Positions 57,988-64,000 of a stretch of 64,000 nt of DNA are shown piece after piece. The stretch spans positions 186,001 through 250,000 of the forward strand of contig NZ_CP035103.1 in NCBI RefSeq assembly GCF_006094695.1. Direction: 5' to 3'. Made by a program: the position numbers and the translations under genes. Below the pieces are notes generated by a model, which had not been told where the DNA came from, did not search any database, and saw nothing but the letters and a program-made list of their open reading frames with translations. How positions within the stretch are numbered: position 1 is the first letter of the stretch; each line of letters begins with the position of its first letter. This DNA comes from Kocuria rosea. Lineage in GTDB: Bacteria > Actinomycetota > Actinomycetes > Actinomycetales > Micrococcaceae.

Positions 57988-59679
57988 CTAGCGCGCCGCG
58001 GCGGCCGGCTCGAGAGCGGCCGGGTCCTCGCGCGGATCGCGGGCGTCCCGCGCGTCGTCGTCGGCGTCCCGGTCCTCGTCGTCGACGCGCGGCGCGGCGG
58101 GCTCGTCGGCGGTGACCACGAAGCGGCCCTCGGCGAGGGCCTCCGGCTCGACGTCCTGCTCGATCGTGGTGGCCAGCGGCTCCTCGGCGACGAAGCACAG
58201 CACGGCGGCCGCCAGCAGGCCCAGGGGCATGATCCACAGGTAGATGGGCGTCAGGGCGTCGTTGTAGGAGGTCACGATCGGGTCCTGCAGCGCCTGCGGC
58301 AGGGACGCGACCACGGCGGGGGTGAGCGAGTTGGCACCCCCGGCGCCGCCCTCGAGCGCGGCCGCCGGGACGCGCTCGGCCATCAGCTCGGCCAGCCGGC
58401 TCGCGAAGACGCTGCCGACCACTCCCGAGCCGAGGGTGGCGCCGATCTGGCGGAAGAAGTTGTTCGCCGCGGTGGCCGTGCCGACCTGGCGCAGGGGGAA
58501 GGTGTTCTGCACGATCAGCACGAGCACCTGCATGGACAGGCCCAGACCCAGGCCGAGGACCGCGATGTAGAGGCACACGTGCCACACCCCCTGCTCGGAG
58601 GTCAGGGTGGCGAGCAGCCCCATGGCCGCGGCCACGATCACGCTGCCGGCCACCGGCAGCCACTTGTAGCGCCCGGTCCGGCTCACGGCCTGACCGGCGA
58701 GCACCGAGGTCACGAGCATCGTGCCCATCATCGGCACCATCAGCAGCCCGGACCGGGTGGCGTCGACGCCGAAGACCATCTGCAGGTAGGTGGGCAGGTA
58801 GCCGAGGGCCCCGAACATCGCCACGCCGGTGAGCAGACCGGCGAGGGTGGTGAGGACGAAGTTGCGCTCGCGGAACAGGTGCATCGGGATGATGGGCTCG
58901 GCGGTGCGCCGCTCCACGGCCACGAACGCCGCGGCGGCCACGAGCGTCCCGGCGATCAGCCCGAGGATCACGGGGTCGGTCCAGGCGTACTTGCCGCCGC
59001 CCCAGGTGGCGAACAGGACCAGGCAGGTCGTGGCCACGGCCAGCAGCACCATGCCGCCGATGTCCAGGCGCGGCCGGCCGCTGTGCCGGGGCAGCTTGAG
59101 GAACAGGACGGCCCCGGCCAACGCGAGCAGCCCGAGCGGGATGTTGATCCAGAAGACCCAGCGCCAGCCGGGCCCCTCGGTGAAGAACCCGCCGAGCAGC
59201 GGGCCGGCCACCGAGGACACCGCGAACACCCCGCCCATGACGCCCATGTACTTGCCGCGCTCCCGGGCCGGGACCACGTCGGCGATGGCGGCCTGGGAGA
59301 GGATGATCAGCCCGCCGCCGCCGAGACCCTGGATCGCGCGGGCCGCGATGAGGACCTCGATGGTGCCGGCGAGCGCGCCGACCACGGAGCCGGCCATGAA
59401 CACCAGGATCGCGCCCAGGAGCAGGGGCTTGCGGCCCATCAGGTCCCCGAGCTTGCCGTACACGGGCATCATGATCGTCGAGGCCAGGATGTAGGCCGTG
59501 ATCACCCACAGCATCTCGTCGACCCCGTTGAGCTCGCCCACGATCGTGGGCAGCGCCGTGCTGAGGACGGTCTGGTTCAGCGCGGCCAGCAGCATGGAGA
59601 GCATCAGGCCGACGAAGAGCAGCGCGAGGTGCCGGGAGCCGGAGCCCGGTTCGGCGCGGTGGGCGGGGGTGCGGGTCAT
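57988..59679 (-). CDS. MFS multidrug exporter, DHA2 (EmrB/QacA) family
   Basis: A 563-residue transporter with 14 membrane helices. Motifs: LLAALNQTVLSTALPTIVGEL in TM1 (motif D1), GKLGDLMGRKPLLLG (motif A), ARAIQGLGGGGLIILSQAAIADVV and motif C-like GPLLGGFFTEGPGWRW. The cytosolic C-terminal 60 residues are very acidic (DDEDRDADDDARDARD). The ATG overlaps the TetR stop as ATGA, so repressor and pump form one operon with the repressor first. It exports toxic compounds using the proton gradient; the specific drug is unknown. Confidence 0.88.
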   Translation of the reverse strand: MTRTPAHRAEPGSGSRHLALLFVGLMLSMLLAALNQTVLSTALPTIVGELNGVDEMLWVITAYILASTIMMPVYGKLGDLMGRKPLLLGAILVFMAGSVVGALAGTIEVLIAARAIQGLGGGGLIILSQAAIADVVPARERGKYMGVMGGVFAVSSVAGPLLGGFFTEGPGWRWVFWINIPLGLLALAGAVLFLKLPRHSGRPRLDIGGMVLLAVATTCLVLFATWGGGKYAWTDPVILGLIAGTLVAAAAFVAVERRTAEPIIPMHLFRERNFVLTTLAGLLTGVAMFGALGYLPTYLQMVFGVDATRSGLLMVPMMGTMLVTSVLAGQAVSRTGRYKWLPVAGSVIVAAAMGLLATLTSEQGVWHVCLYIAVLGLGLGLSMQVLVLIVQNTFPLRQVGTATAANNFFRQIGATLGSGVVGSVFASRLAELMAERVPAAALEGGAGGANSLTPAVVASLPQALQDPIVTSYNDALTPIYLWIMPLGLLAAAVLCFVAEEPLATTIEQDVEPEALAEGRFVVTADEPAAPRVDDEDRDADDDARDARDPREDPAALEPAAAAR

Positions 59680-60308
59680 GAGAGCTTCTCCTGGAGACGG
59701 TGGAGGAGGGAGAGCGCCGACTCGTGGTCCTCGGTCGGCAGGCCGTGCGCCGGGGAGTAGCTCTCGGCGGTGATGGCGAAGCGCAGCGGGACGCCGCCGA
59801 GCAGGACCAGCATCCGGGCGACCTCGTCCACGCGGTGCTCCCCGATCCCGGCCGACCACGCGGGGTCCCGGGCCAGCAGCTCCGCGAGGGTGTGGCGCAC
59901 CAGGGTCTCGGCCTCGAGCATCAGCTCGTGCCGGCGGCGGCCCAGGCTCGGGTGGTCCTGCAGCAGCCTCCGGCGCCGCTCGGCGTCCCGTCCCGCGTAG
60001 GCGCTGCGGGAGACGGCCAGCAGCAGGCGCGAGACCTGGCCCAGCAGGTCGTGCTCGAGGGAGAAGCCGTCCAGCAGCTCGGGGTCCAGCGAGGGGGCCC
60101 GCATGCCCAGGACGGCGTCCTCCTTGGCGGGGAAGTAGTTGAAGAAGGTCCGCGGGGAGACGCCCGCCGCCGCGGCCACGGCCTCCACCGTGGTGCCCTC
60201 CACCCCGTGCTGCACCGCGAGGGCGGCGGCCGCCTCGTGGATCGCGGACCAGGTCTCGGCCTTCTTGCGGGCGCGCAGGGTGGGAGGGGAGTCGTCATTC
60301 ACGCCCAT
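59676..60308 (-). CDS. TetR family repressor of the DHA2 exporter operon
   Basis: A 210-residue regulator with TetR helix-turn-helix (AIHEAAAALAVQHGVEGTTV, VSPRTFFNYFPAKEDAVLG) and a ligand domain. The ATG at 60308 is given; GTG at 60302 and GTG at 60335 are in phase, but the latter lies inside the operator. Two palindromes sit immediately upstream. It is co-transcribed with the exporter, so repression would be autogenous and relieved by the exporter substrate. Confidence 0.85.
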   Translation of the reverse strand: MGVNDDSPPTLRARKKAETWSAIHEAAAALAVQHGVEGTTVEAVAAAAGVSPRTFFNYFPAKEDAVLGMRAPSLDPELLDGFSLEHDLLGQVSRLLLAVSRSAYAGRDAERRRRLLQDHPSLGRRRHELMLEAETLVRHTLAELLARDPAWSAGIGEHRVDEVARMLVLLGGVPLRFAITAESYSPAHGLPTEDHESALSLLHRLQEKLS

Positions 60309-60312
60309 ATTT

Positions 60313-60343
60313 TTGCACTTCTGCAAGTTTTGCACAACTGCAA
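60313..60343 (-). promoter_or_regulatory. Tandem palindromes TTGCA-n4-TGCAA, operator of the TetR-exporter operon
   Basis: TTGCA-CTTC-TGCAA (60313-60326) and TTGCA-CAAC-TGCAA (60330-60343) are perfect inverted repeats 17 bp apart directly in front of the repressor start, the only AT-rich stretch nearby. Two TetR dimers could bind on nearly the same face and block the promoter. Confidence 0.7.
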
Positions 60344-60407
60344 TATTTCCCGGGGTGCCCGCCGGGGCGGCCGGGCCCGCACGGCGGCGCGGGCCGGGCC
60401 CGCCGGC

Positions 60408-60737
60408 TCAGTCCTTCAGGGGGTCGTGGCCCCAGTTCATCAGGGAGTAGCGCCACCGGGTCTCGCGCACGTCCCCGTCGGGGCGCTGGGCCAGGTGGCG
60501 GTGGACGTAGCCGACCACCTTGCGCATGTGCTCGTGGTCGGCCTCGGTGCGCTCGCCCTTCGGCTTCTGCAGGATCTCCACGATCCGCCGCCCGGAGCGG
60601 TGGCCCACCGACTCCCCGCCGTCGTCCTGGCCCACCGAGGTGGACTCGTCGGTGTCCAGCCACGTCGACAGCTGCTTTGCGGTCATGTTGACGGCCTCGT
60701 CGAAGTCCTTGCCGGTGGTGTCGTCCTGCTCGCCCAT
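60408..60737 (-). CDS. DUF3140 family protein
   Basis: A 109-residue acidic soluble protein. The pattern FDEAVNMTAKQLSTWLDTDES, then GRRIVEILQKPKGERTEADHEHMRKVVGYVHRHLAQRP and the end WRYSLMNWGHDP (given here in pieces for recognition) corresponds to DUF3140, a family of actinobacterial and fungal proteins of unknown function resembling a DNA-binding fold. GAGGAGCAG precedes the ATG. It stands alone, 100 bases downstream of nothing related. Confidence 0.82.
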   Translation of the reverse strand: MGEQDDTTGKDFDEAVNMTAKQLSTWLDTDESTSVGQDDGGESVGHRSGRRIVEILQKPKGERTEADHEHMRKVVGYVHRHLAQRPDGDVRETRWRYSLMNWGHDPLKD

Positions 60738-60911
60738 GCCCTGCTCCTCGCTCTCGGACCGGGCGGCCGCCGTGTCGCCGCGCGCCCTCGGCGCCCGGGC
60801 ACCCCGGGCACGAGGCCCAACCTACCGGCGGACCGGGGTGCCGGCGAGCAGTCGCCGGTGTCGAGCGCGGTGCCGCCGGCGGGCGGGTGCGGACGCCGCA
60901 CCGGGCCGGGG

Positions 60912-61820
60912 CTACGCCGCGACGCCCACCTGGATCAGGGTGTTCCAGGGGTCCTCGAAGCGCAGCACGGCGCCGTCGTGCCGGGTGGGGATCCGGTGGT
61001 CCGCGAGCCGGGACGCCAGGGCCGCGACGTCGTCGGCGTCCGGCAGGTCGATGTTGACCTGGCCGAGCCCCAGCGACGCCGCACGCGGGCCGGCCCCGGC
61101 GCTCTGCCAGGTGTTGAGCGCGATGTGGTGGTGGTAGCCGCCGGCGGCGATGAACAGGGCGGAGCCGATGTCGCTCATCACCTCGAAGCCCAGGACGTCC
61201 ACGTAGAACTGCCGGCCCAGCGGGATGTCACCCACCTGCAGGTGCACATGTCCCAGGGTGGCCGGCGGCGCCGGGGGCCGCCCGCCTTGCTCGGCCAGGT
61301 GCTCCTGCAGGAACCCGTTCGGGTCCAGTGGGTTGGAGGCCAGCGTCAGCAGGCCGGTGGGCTCCCGCCGCCACGTCTCGCGGGGACGGTCCGTGTAGAG
61401 CTCCACCCCGTTGCCCTCGGGGTCGTCGAAGTAGAAGGCCTGGCTGTAGAGGTGGTCGGCGCTGCCGGTGAAGGAGCGGGGCGCCACGGTCGCCACGGAC
61501 GCGAGCGCTGCGGCCAGGGCCGGCTCGTCGTCGAAGACCACTGCGGTGTGGAACAAACCGGCCTGCCCGCGGCGGGCCGGCGGGAGCTCCTTGACCTGGC
61601 GCAGCCGCACGACCGTCCGGCCGTCCCGGCCCAGGACCGCGGTGTCCCCGGCGTGGGCGAGCACGTCGAGGGTGACGGCGTCCGAGTAGTAGGCGACCAT
61701 CGTGTCCAGGTCGGAGACCAGCAGCTCCACCGCGCCCATCCGGGTGTCCGCGGACAGCAGGTCCTCGGCGGGGCGCTTCGTCAGGCTCTGGGGAGCGGGG
61801 TTCTGGGGAAAGATCGGCAT
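60912..61820 (-). CDS. VOC family protein (CatE-like glyoxalase/dioxygenase, two domains)
   Basis: A 302-residue protein with two vicinal-oxygen-chelate modules. Module 1 (about 35-150) has GAVELLVSDLDTMVAYYSDAV and the end FDDPEGNGVELYTDRP with a metal Glu; module 2 (about 190-300) begins LGHVHLQVGDIPLGRQFY with a metal His and includes GGYHHHIALNTW. This matches Bacillus CatE/YfiE-type catechol 2,3-dioxygenase homologues, though the ring substrate is unproven. ATG at 61820 has GGAG upstream. It has a good promoter of its own. Confidence 0.82.
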   Translation of the reverse strand: MPIFPQNPAPQSLTKRPAEDLLSADTRMGAVELLVSDLDTMVAYYSDAVTLDVLAHAGDTAVLGRDGRTVVRLRQVKELPPARRGQAGLFHTAVVFDDEPALAAALASVATVAPRSFTGSADHLYSQAFYFDDPEGNGVELYTDRPRETWRREPTGLLTLASNPLDPNGFLQEHLAEQGGRPPAPPATLGHVHLQVGDIPLGRQFYVDVLGFEVMSDIGSALFIAAGGYHHHIALNTWQSAGAGPRAASLGLGQVNIDLPDADDVAALASRLADHRIPTRHDGAVLRFEDPWNTLIQVGVAA

Positions 61821-61869
61821 CGCGGGGTTCTCCGTCGGCAGGGGCGGCGCACTGGTTGATATGTCCCCA

Positions 61870-61898
61870 AGAATAGCCCCAGAAGCTTTCCTGTGCAA
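61870..61898 (-). promoter_or_regulatory. Promoter of the VOC protein gene
   Basis: On the minus strand TTGCAC (plus 61893-61898) and TATTCT (plus 61870-61875) are separated by exactly 17 bp, a near-consensus housekeeping promoter, giving a leader of about 45 bases. Confidence 0.65.
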
Positions 61899-61919
61899 GT
61901 AAATGATGGTGCGGTGGGC

Positions 61920-62969
61920 TCAGAGGATGAAGATCAGAGCGGCGATCACCGCCAGGATGCCCAGGAAGACGAACCCCCACGCCTTGAGGTTGTCGGAGTC
62001 GTCCTCCACGGGTTCGGCCGGGCGCGGCGGCCACCCGCCGGGGCCGGGCCCGAACACCGGCCCGGAGGCGCCATGGGTGCTGGCGCCCGGTGCTCCGGGC
62101 TGCTGGTCCCCGGGGCCGTACCCGGGGGTGCCGTATCCCGGACCGCCCGGGCCGGGTGCCCCGGGTCCGGGGTACTGGCCCGGAAGCGGCCCTGGCGGCG
62201 GCGGGGCCGGGCTCGCGGGGCTCACCCCCCACTGGGGGTTCTCGGGCGAGCCCGCCGGAGGGGCGCCGGGCGGGGGCGTGGCCGGGCGGATGCCACCGTC
62301 GGCGGCCGGGCCGGCTGCGGAGGAGGACCCCGCGGTCGGACCCGGCGCCGGTGGAGCCGCCGGCGGCAGGGTCTCGCCCGAGAGCACGGGCCCGTCCTCG
62401 CGGTGGCCCCGCTCCGCCTCGTTCAGCAGGGTCACGAACTGCTCGAGCGGCTCGGACCCGTCGTGCTCCCGCGCCAGGAAGCGCTCGGCGCGGCGGCGCA
62501 CCACCTTGTAGACGCGCCCGTCGTCGGGGACGCCCAGGTCCCGGGCGGCCCGGGCCACGGCCAGCGGGGGCTGCTCCGGCAGGGGGTTGGTGCCCCACTC
62601 CAGGAGCCCGGTCAGCAGCGGGCGCTCGAGCACGGCGGCCAGGGCGGCCCGGGCGCCCGGCACCCGGGTCAGCTCCAGCAGCCCGCTCGGCGGCGCGGAC
62701 GGGCACCCCGGCACGTCGCTGGGCAGCCGGGCGGCGCGCTCCAGCCAGAAGGTGTCGCCGAAGAGGGTGGCGAGCAGCACGGCGGCGGCGAGCCGGTCGT
62801 CGCTCGGGGCGGCGTCCTCCGGGAGGCCCTGCTCCCAGTGCGTGCCGAGGGCGCGGCGGGCGGGCTCACCGGCCAGCCGGACGCGCAGCTGCGCGTCCTC
62901 CGGGCCGCGGGCGGTCTCCGCGGGGCGCTCCACCGCGTGCCGCACCTGGGGGTCGAGCTCGGGGTCCAT
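61920..62969 (-). CDS. Proline-rich tail-anchored protein of unknown function
   Basis: A 349-residue protein in three parts: a helical N-terminal domain (1-190, with LLATLFGDTFWLERAARL and RVYKVVRRRAERFLAREHDG), a Pro/Gly-rich disordered linker (about 195-315, with PGQYPGPGAPGPGGPGYG) and one C-terminal membrane helix (WGFVFLGILAVIAALIFIL) ending the chain. It is therefore probably tail-anchored with the domain in the cytosol. No family is recognised. The long Pro/Gly linker resembles those of actinobacterial cell-envelope and division proteins. Confidence 0.7.
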   Translation of the reverse strand: MDPELDPQVRHAVERPAETARGPEDAQLRVRLAGEPARRALGTHWEQGLPEDAAPSDDRLAAAVLLATLFGDTFWLERAARLPSDVPGCPSAPPSGLLELTRVPGARAALAAVLERPLLTGLLEWGTNPLPEQPPLAVARAARDLGVPDDGRVYKVVRRRAERFLAREHDGSEPLEQFVTLLNEAERGHREDGPVLSGETLPPAAPPAPGPTAGSSSAAGPAADGGIRPATPPPGAPPAGSPENPQWGVSPASPAPPPPGPLPGQYPGPGAPGPGGPGYGTPGYGPGDQQPGAPGASTHGASGPVFGPGPGGWPPRPAEPVEDDSDNLKAWGFVFLGILAVIAALIFIL

Positions 62970-63067
62970 GGGCCACCTCTCCGTCGTCGTCCTGCGTCCA
63001 TGCTCTCAGAACGTGCTGGACGGCGGCGGGGAGCCGACGGTGAGGCGGACGGCGGAGCGCCCCGGGC

Positions 63068-63787
63068 TCAGGCGGGGAGCAGGCCGCGCAGCTGCCCGGC
63101 GGCGACGCGGGGATCGGGGGCCTCGGTGACGGCGCGGACGACGACGACGCCGCGCGCCCCGGCCTCCAGCACCTGCGGGAGCCGCGGCTCGTCGATGCCG
63201 CCGATGGCGAACCACGGCACGGGCAGGACCTCCGGGTCCGCGTCCAGCCGGGCCTCCGTCAGCTCGGCGACCGCGCGGACGAACTCCAGCCCGGTGGCCG
63301 GGCGCCCCGGCTTGGTGGGCGTGGCCCAGACGGGGCCGGTGCAGAAGTAGTCGACGTCCGGGTCCTCGAGCGCCGCCGTGGCCTGTCCGAGGTCGTGGGT
63401 GGAGCGCCCGATCAGCACGTCGGGGCCCAGGAGCCGCCGGGCCTGGGCGGGGCTGAGGTCGTGCTGGCCCACGTGGAAGACGTCGGCGCCCACGAGCGCG
63501 GCGATGTCGGCGCGGTCGTTGACCGCGAACAGGGCGTCATACTCGGCGGCCACCCGGCCCAGCAGCTCCAGCGCGGCGATCTCCTCGTCCGCGTCGATGC
63601 TCTTGTCCCGCAGCTGGACGATGTCCGCGCCGCCGGCACAGACGGCGTGCAGGAACTCCTCGAGGTCGCCCCGGTCCCGGCGGGCGTCCGTGCACACGTA
63701 CAGCCGGGCGGCGAGGAGGCGGGCCGTCCGGGTGTCTCGCAGGGAGGACTCGGCGGGGGCGGAGGCGTCACGGGTAGGGTGGGTCAC
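63068..63787 (-). CDS. thiE: Thiamine-phosphate synthase
   Basis: A 239-residue TIM-barrel enzyme joining the pyrimidine and thiazole halves of thiamine. Motifs: [16 protein letters not shown] (substrate Arg/Lys), [57 protein letters not shown] and PWFAIGGID near the C-terminus. The GTG at 63787 is six bases after TATCAT on the minus strand, so it is leaderless. It diverges from a TPP riboswitch that controls the next thiamine gene, so thiE itself escapes that control in cis. Confidence 0.93.
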   Translation of the reverse strand: MTHPTRDASAPAESSLRDTRTARLLAARLYVCTDARRDRGDLEEFLHAVCAGGADIVQLRDKSIDADEEIAALELLGRVAAEYDALFAVNDRADIAALVGADVFHVGQHDLSPAQARRLLGPDVLIGRSTHDLGQATAALEDPDVDYFCTGPVWATPTKPGRPATGLEFVRAVAELTEARLDADPEVLPVPWFAIGGIDEPRLPQVLEAGARGVVVVRAVTEAPDPRVAAGQLRGLLPA

Positions 63788-63804
63788 ACGCTGATGATAG
63801 GTCA

Positions 63805-63892
63805 GCGGTTCTGCGGGAGCCCCACCGGGGGCTGAGAGGGCGTCCAGCGCCGACCGCCACACCTGATGCGGGTCATGCCGCCGGAGGAAAGG
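63805..63892 (+). ncRNA. TPP riboswitch (THI element)
   Basis: The conserved blocks are present in order: GGGGGCTGAGAGGGC (63827-63841), ACCTGATGCGGGTCATGCCG (63861-63880) and the closing CCGGAGGAAAGG. They form the pyrimidine- and pyrophosphate-sensing arms. The 3' end GGAGGAAAGG is also the ribosome site of the following gene, so TPP binding probably blocks translation. Confidence 0.92.
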
Positions 63893-63901
63893 ACGTTCCC
63901 T

Positions 63902-64000
63902 GTGACTGCCGCGCACCCCGCCCCCACGACCGCGCCCCACCCGCTGGTCGACCGGCCCGAGCACGTCCGCGCCGACGTCGCCGTCGTCGGCGCCGGGGTG
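63902..64000 (+). CDS. FAD-dependent oxidase, ThiO-like (N-terminal fragment)
   Basis: The first 33 codons, starting at GTG 63902 after GGAGGAAAGG, encode an Ala/Pro-rich lead and then the dinucleotide-binding start [10 protein letters not shown]; the rest lies beyond the window. The riboswitch and thiE next to it make glycine oxidase ThiO, which supplies iminoacetate for the thiazole, the likely product. Confidence 0.65.
   Translation, partial: MTAAHPAPTTAPHPLVDRPEHVRADVAVVGAGV

Noticed and set aside
1..64000. Mobile elements, tRNA or rRNA genes, phage genes
   Set aside because: No transposase, integrase, terminal inverted repeats, tRNA-like cloverleaf or rRNA sequence could be recognised.

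Overview
The window is a very GC-rich stretch of an actinobacterial chromosome, most likely from the Micrococcaceae and Kocuria-like. That assignment is an inference from codon use, GTG starts, frequent TANNNT -10 boxes placed 6-7 nt before start codons (leaderless mRNAs), a polyphosphate-glucokinase-type ROK kinase, paired CNNM proteins and copper and zinc gene sets. No rRNA, tRNA, insertion sequence, phage gene or CRISPR array was seen. Genes are packed tightly, with many 4-nt ATGA/GTGA overlaps.

Left part (1-18.2 kb): an AraC regulator and a TauE-like permease come first. Next is a small operon holding a Gly/Ala/Asp repeat protein, a JmjC-fold oxygenase and a sucrase/ferredoxin-like 2Fe-2S protein; this is the most suggestive candidate for an undescribed system. 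Ferritin follows, then a lysine-permease plus semialdehyde dehydrogenase pair. A tight three-gene operon (DUF6421-like protein, SDR, threonine aldolase) faces an Lrp-type regulator. After these come a secreted HNH nuclease, an SDR, a YczE-like membrane protein, a TetR/MFS divergent pair and a stand-alone PaaK-like adenylating enzyme.

Metal block (18.4-36.9 kb): a two-component system precedes a CsoR-type operator and a copper operon of CPH-type P-type ATPase, DUF305 lipoprotein, Met-rich SHOCT protein and Tat-exported multicopper oxidase. A Cys-rich copper-storage-like protein lies convergent to it. Next is an oligopeptide/nickel-type ABC importer with two ATPases, a lipoprotein and one polypeptide fusing both permeases. 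A Zur-like box lies at its head, followed by znuC-znuB-zur and znuA, each metal promoter carrying TGAGAA/TTCTCA palindromes. A second two-component system, clearly paralogous to the first, closes the block.

Middle (37-48.6 kb): two mirror-image pairs of CNNM/CorC-family membrane proteins diverge around a small membrane protein; one pair has a long structured leader. Then come an unknown protein, an isochorismate-synthase homologue that appears to lack key catalytic residues and sits behind an iron-box-like site, a CynX-type MFS protein and an ascorbate-type PTS (IIAB fusion plus IIC) with a perfect CRP site placed as in a class II promoter.

Right part (48.7-64 kb): a D-threonine aldolase/D-serine dehydratase-like enzyme; alanine dehydrogenase with a divergent AldR-like Lrp regulator; a TrxR-like oxidoreductase plus methyltransferase operon controlled by a divergent XRE-cupin regulator through a 15-bp palindrome; an aromatic-acid-type MFS permease whose reading frame runs 196 bp antisense into that regulator; polyphosphate glucokinase; several small proteins; a TetR-controlled DHA2 exporter; a VOC dioxygenase-like protein; a tail-anchored protein; and thiE diverging from a TPP riboswitch in front of a truncated thiO-like gene at the window edge.
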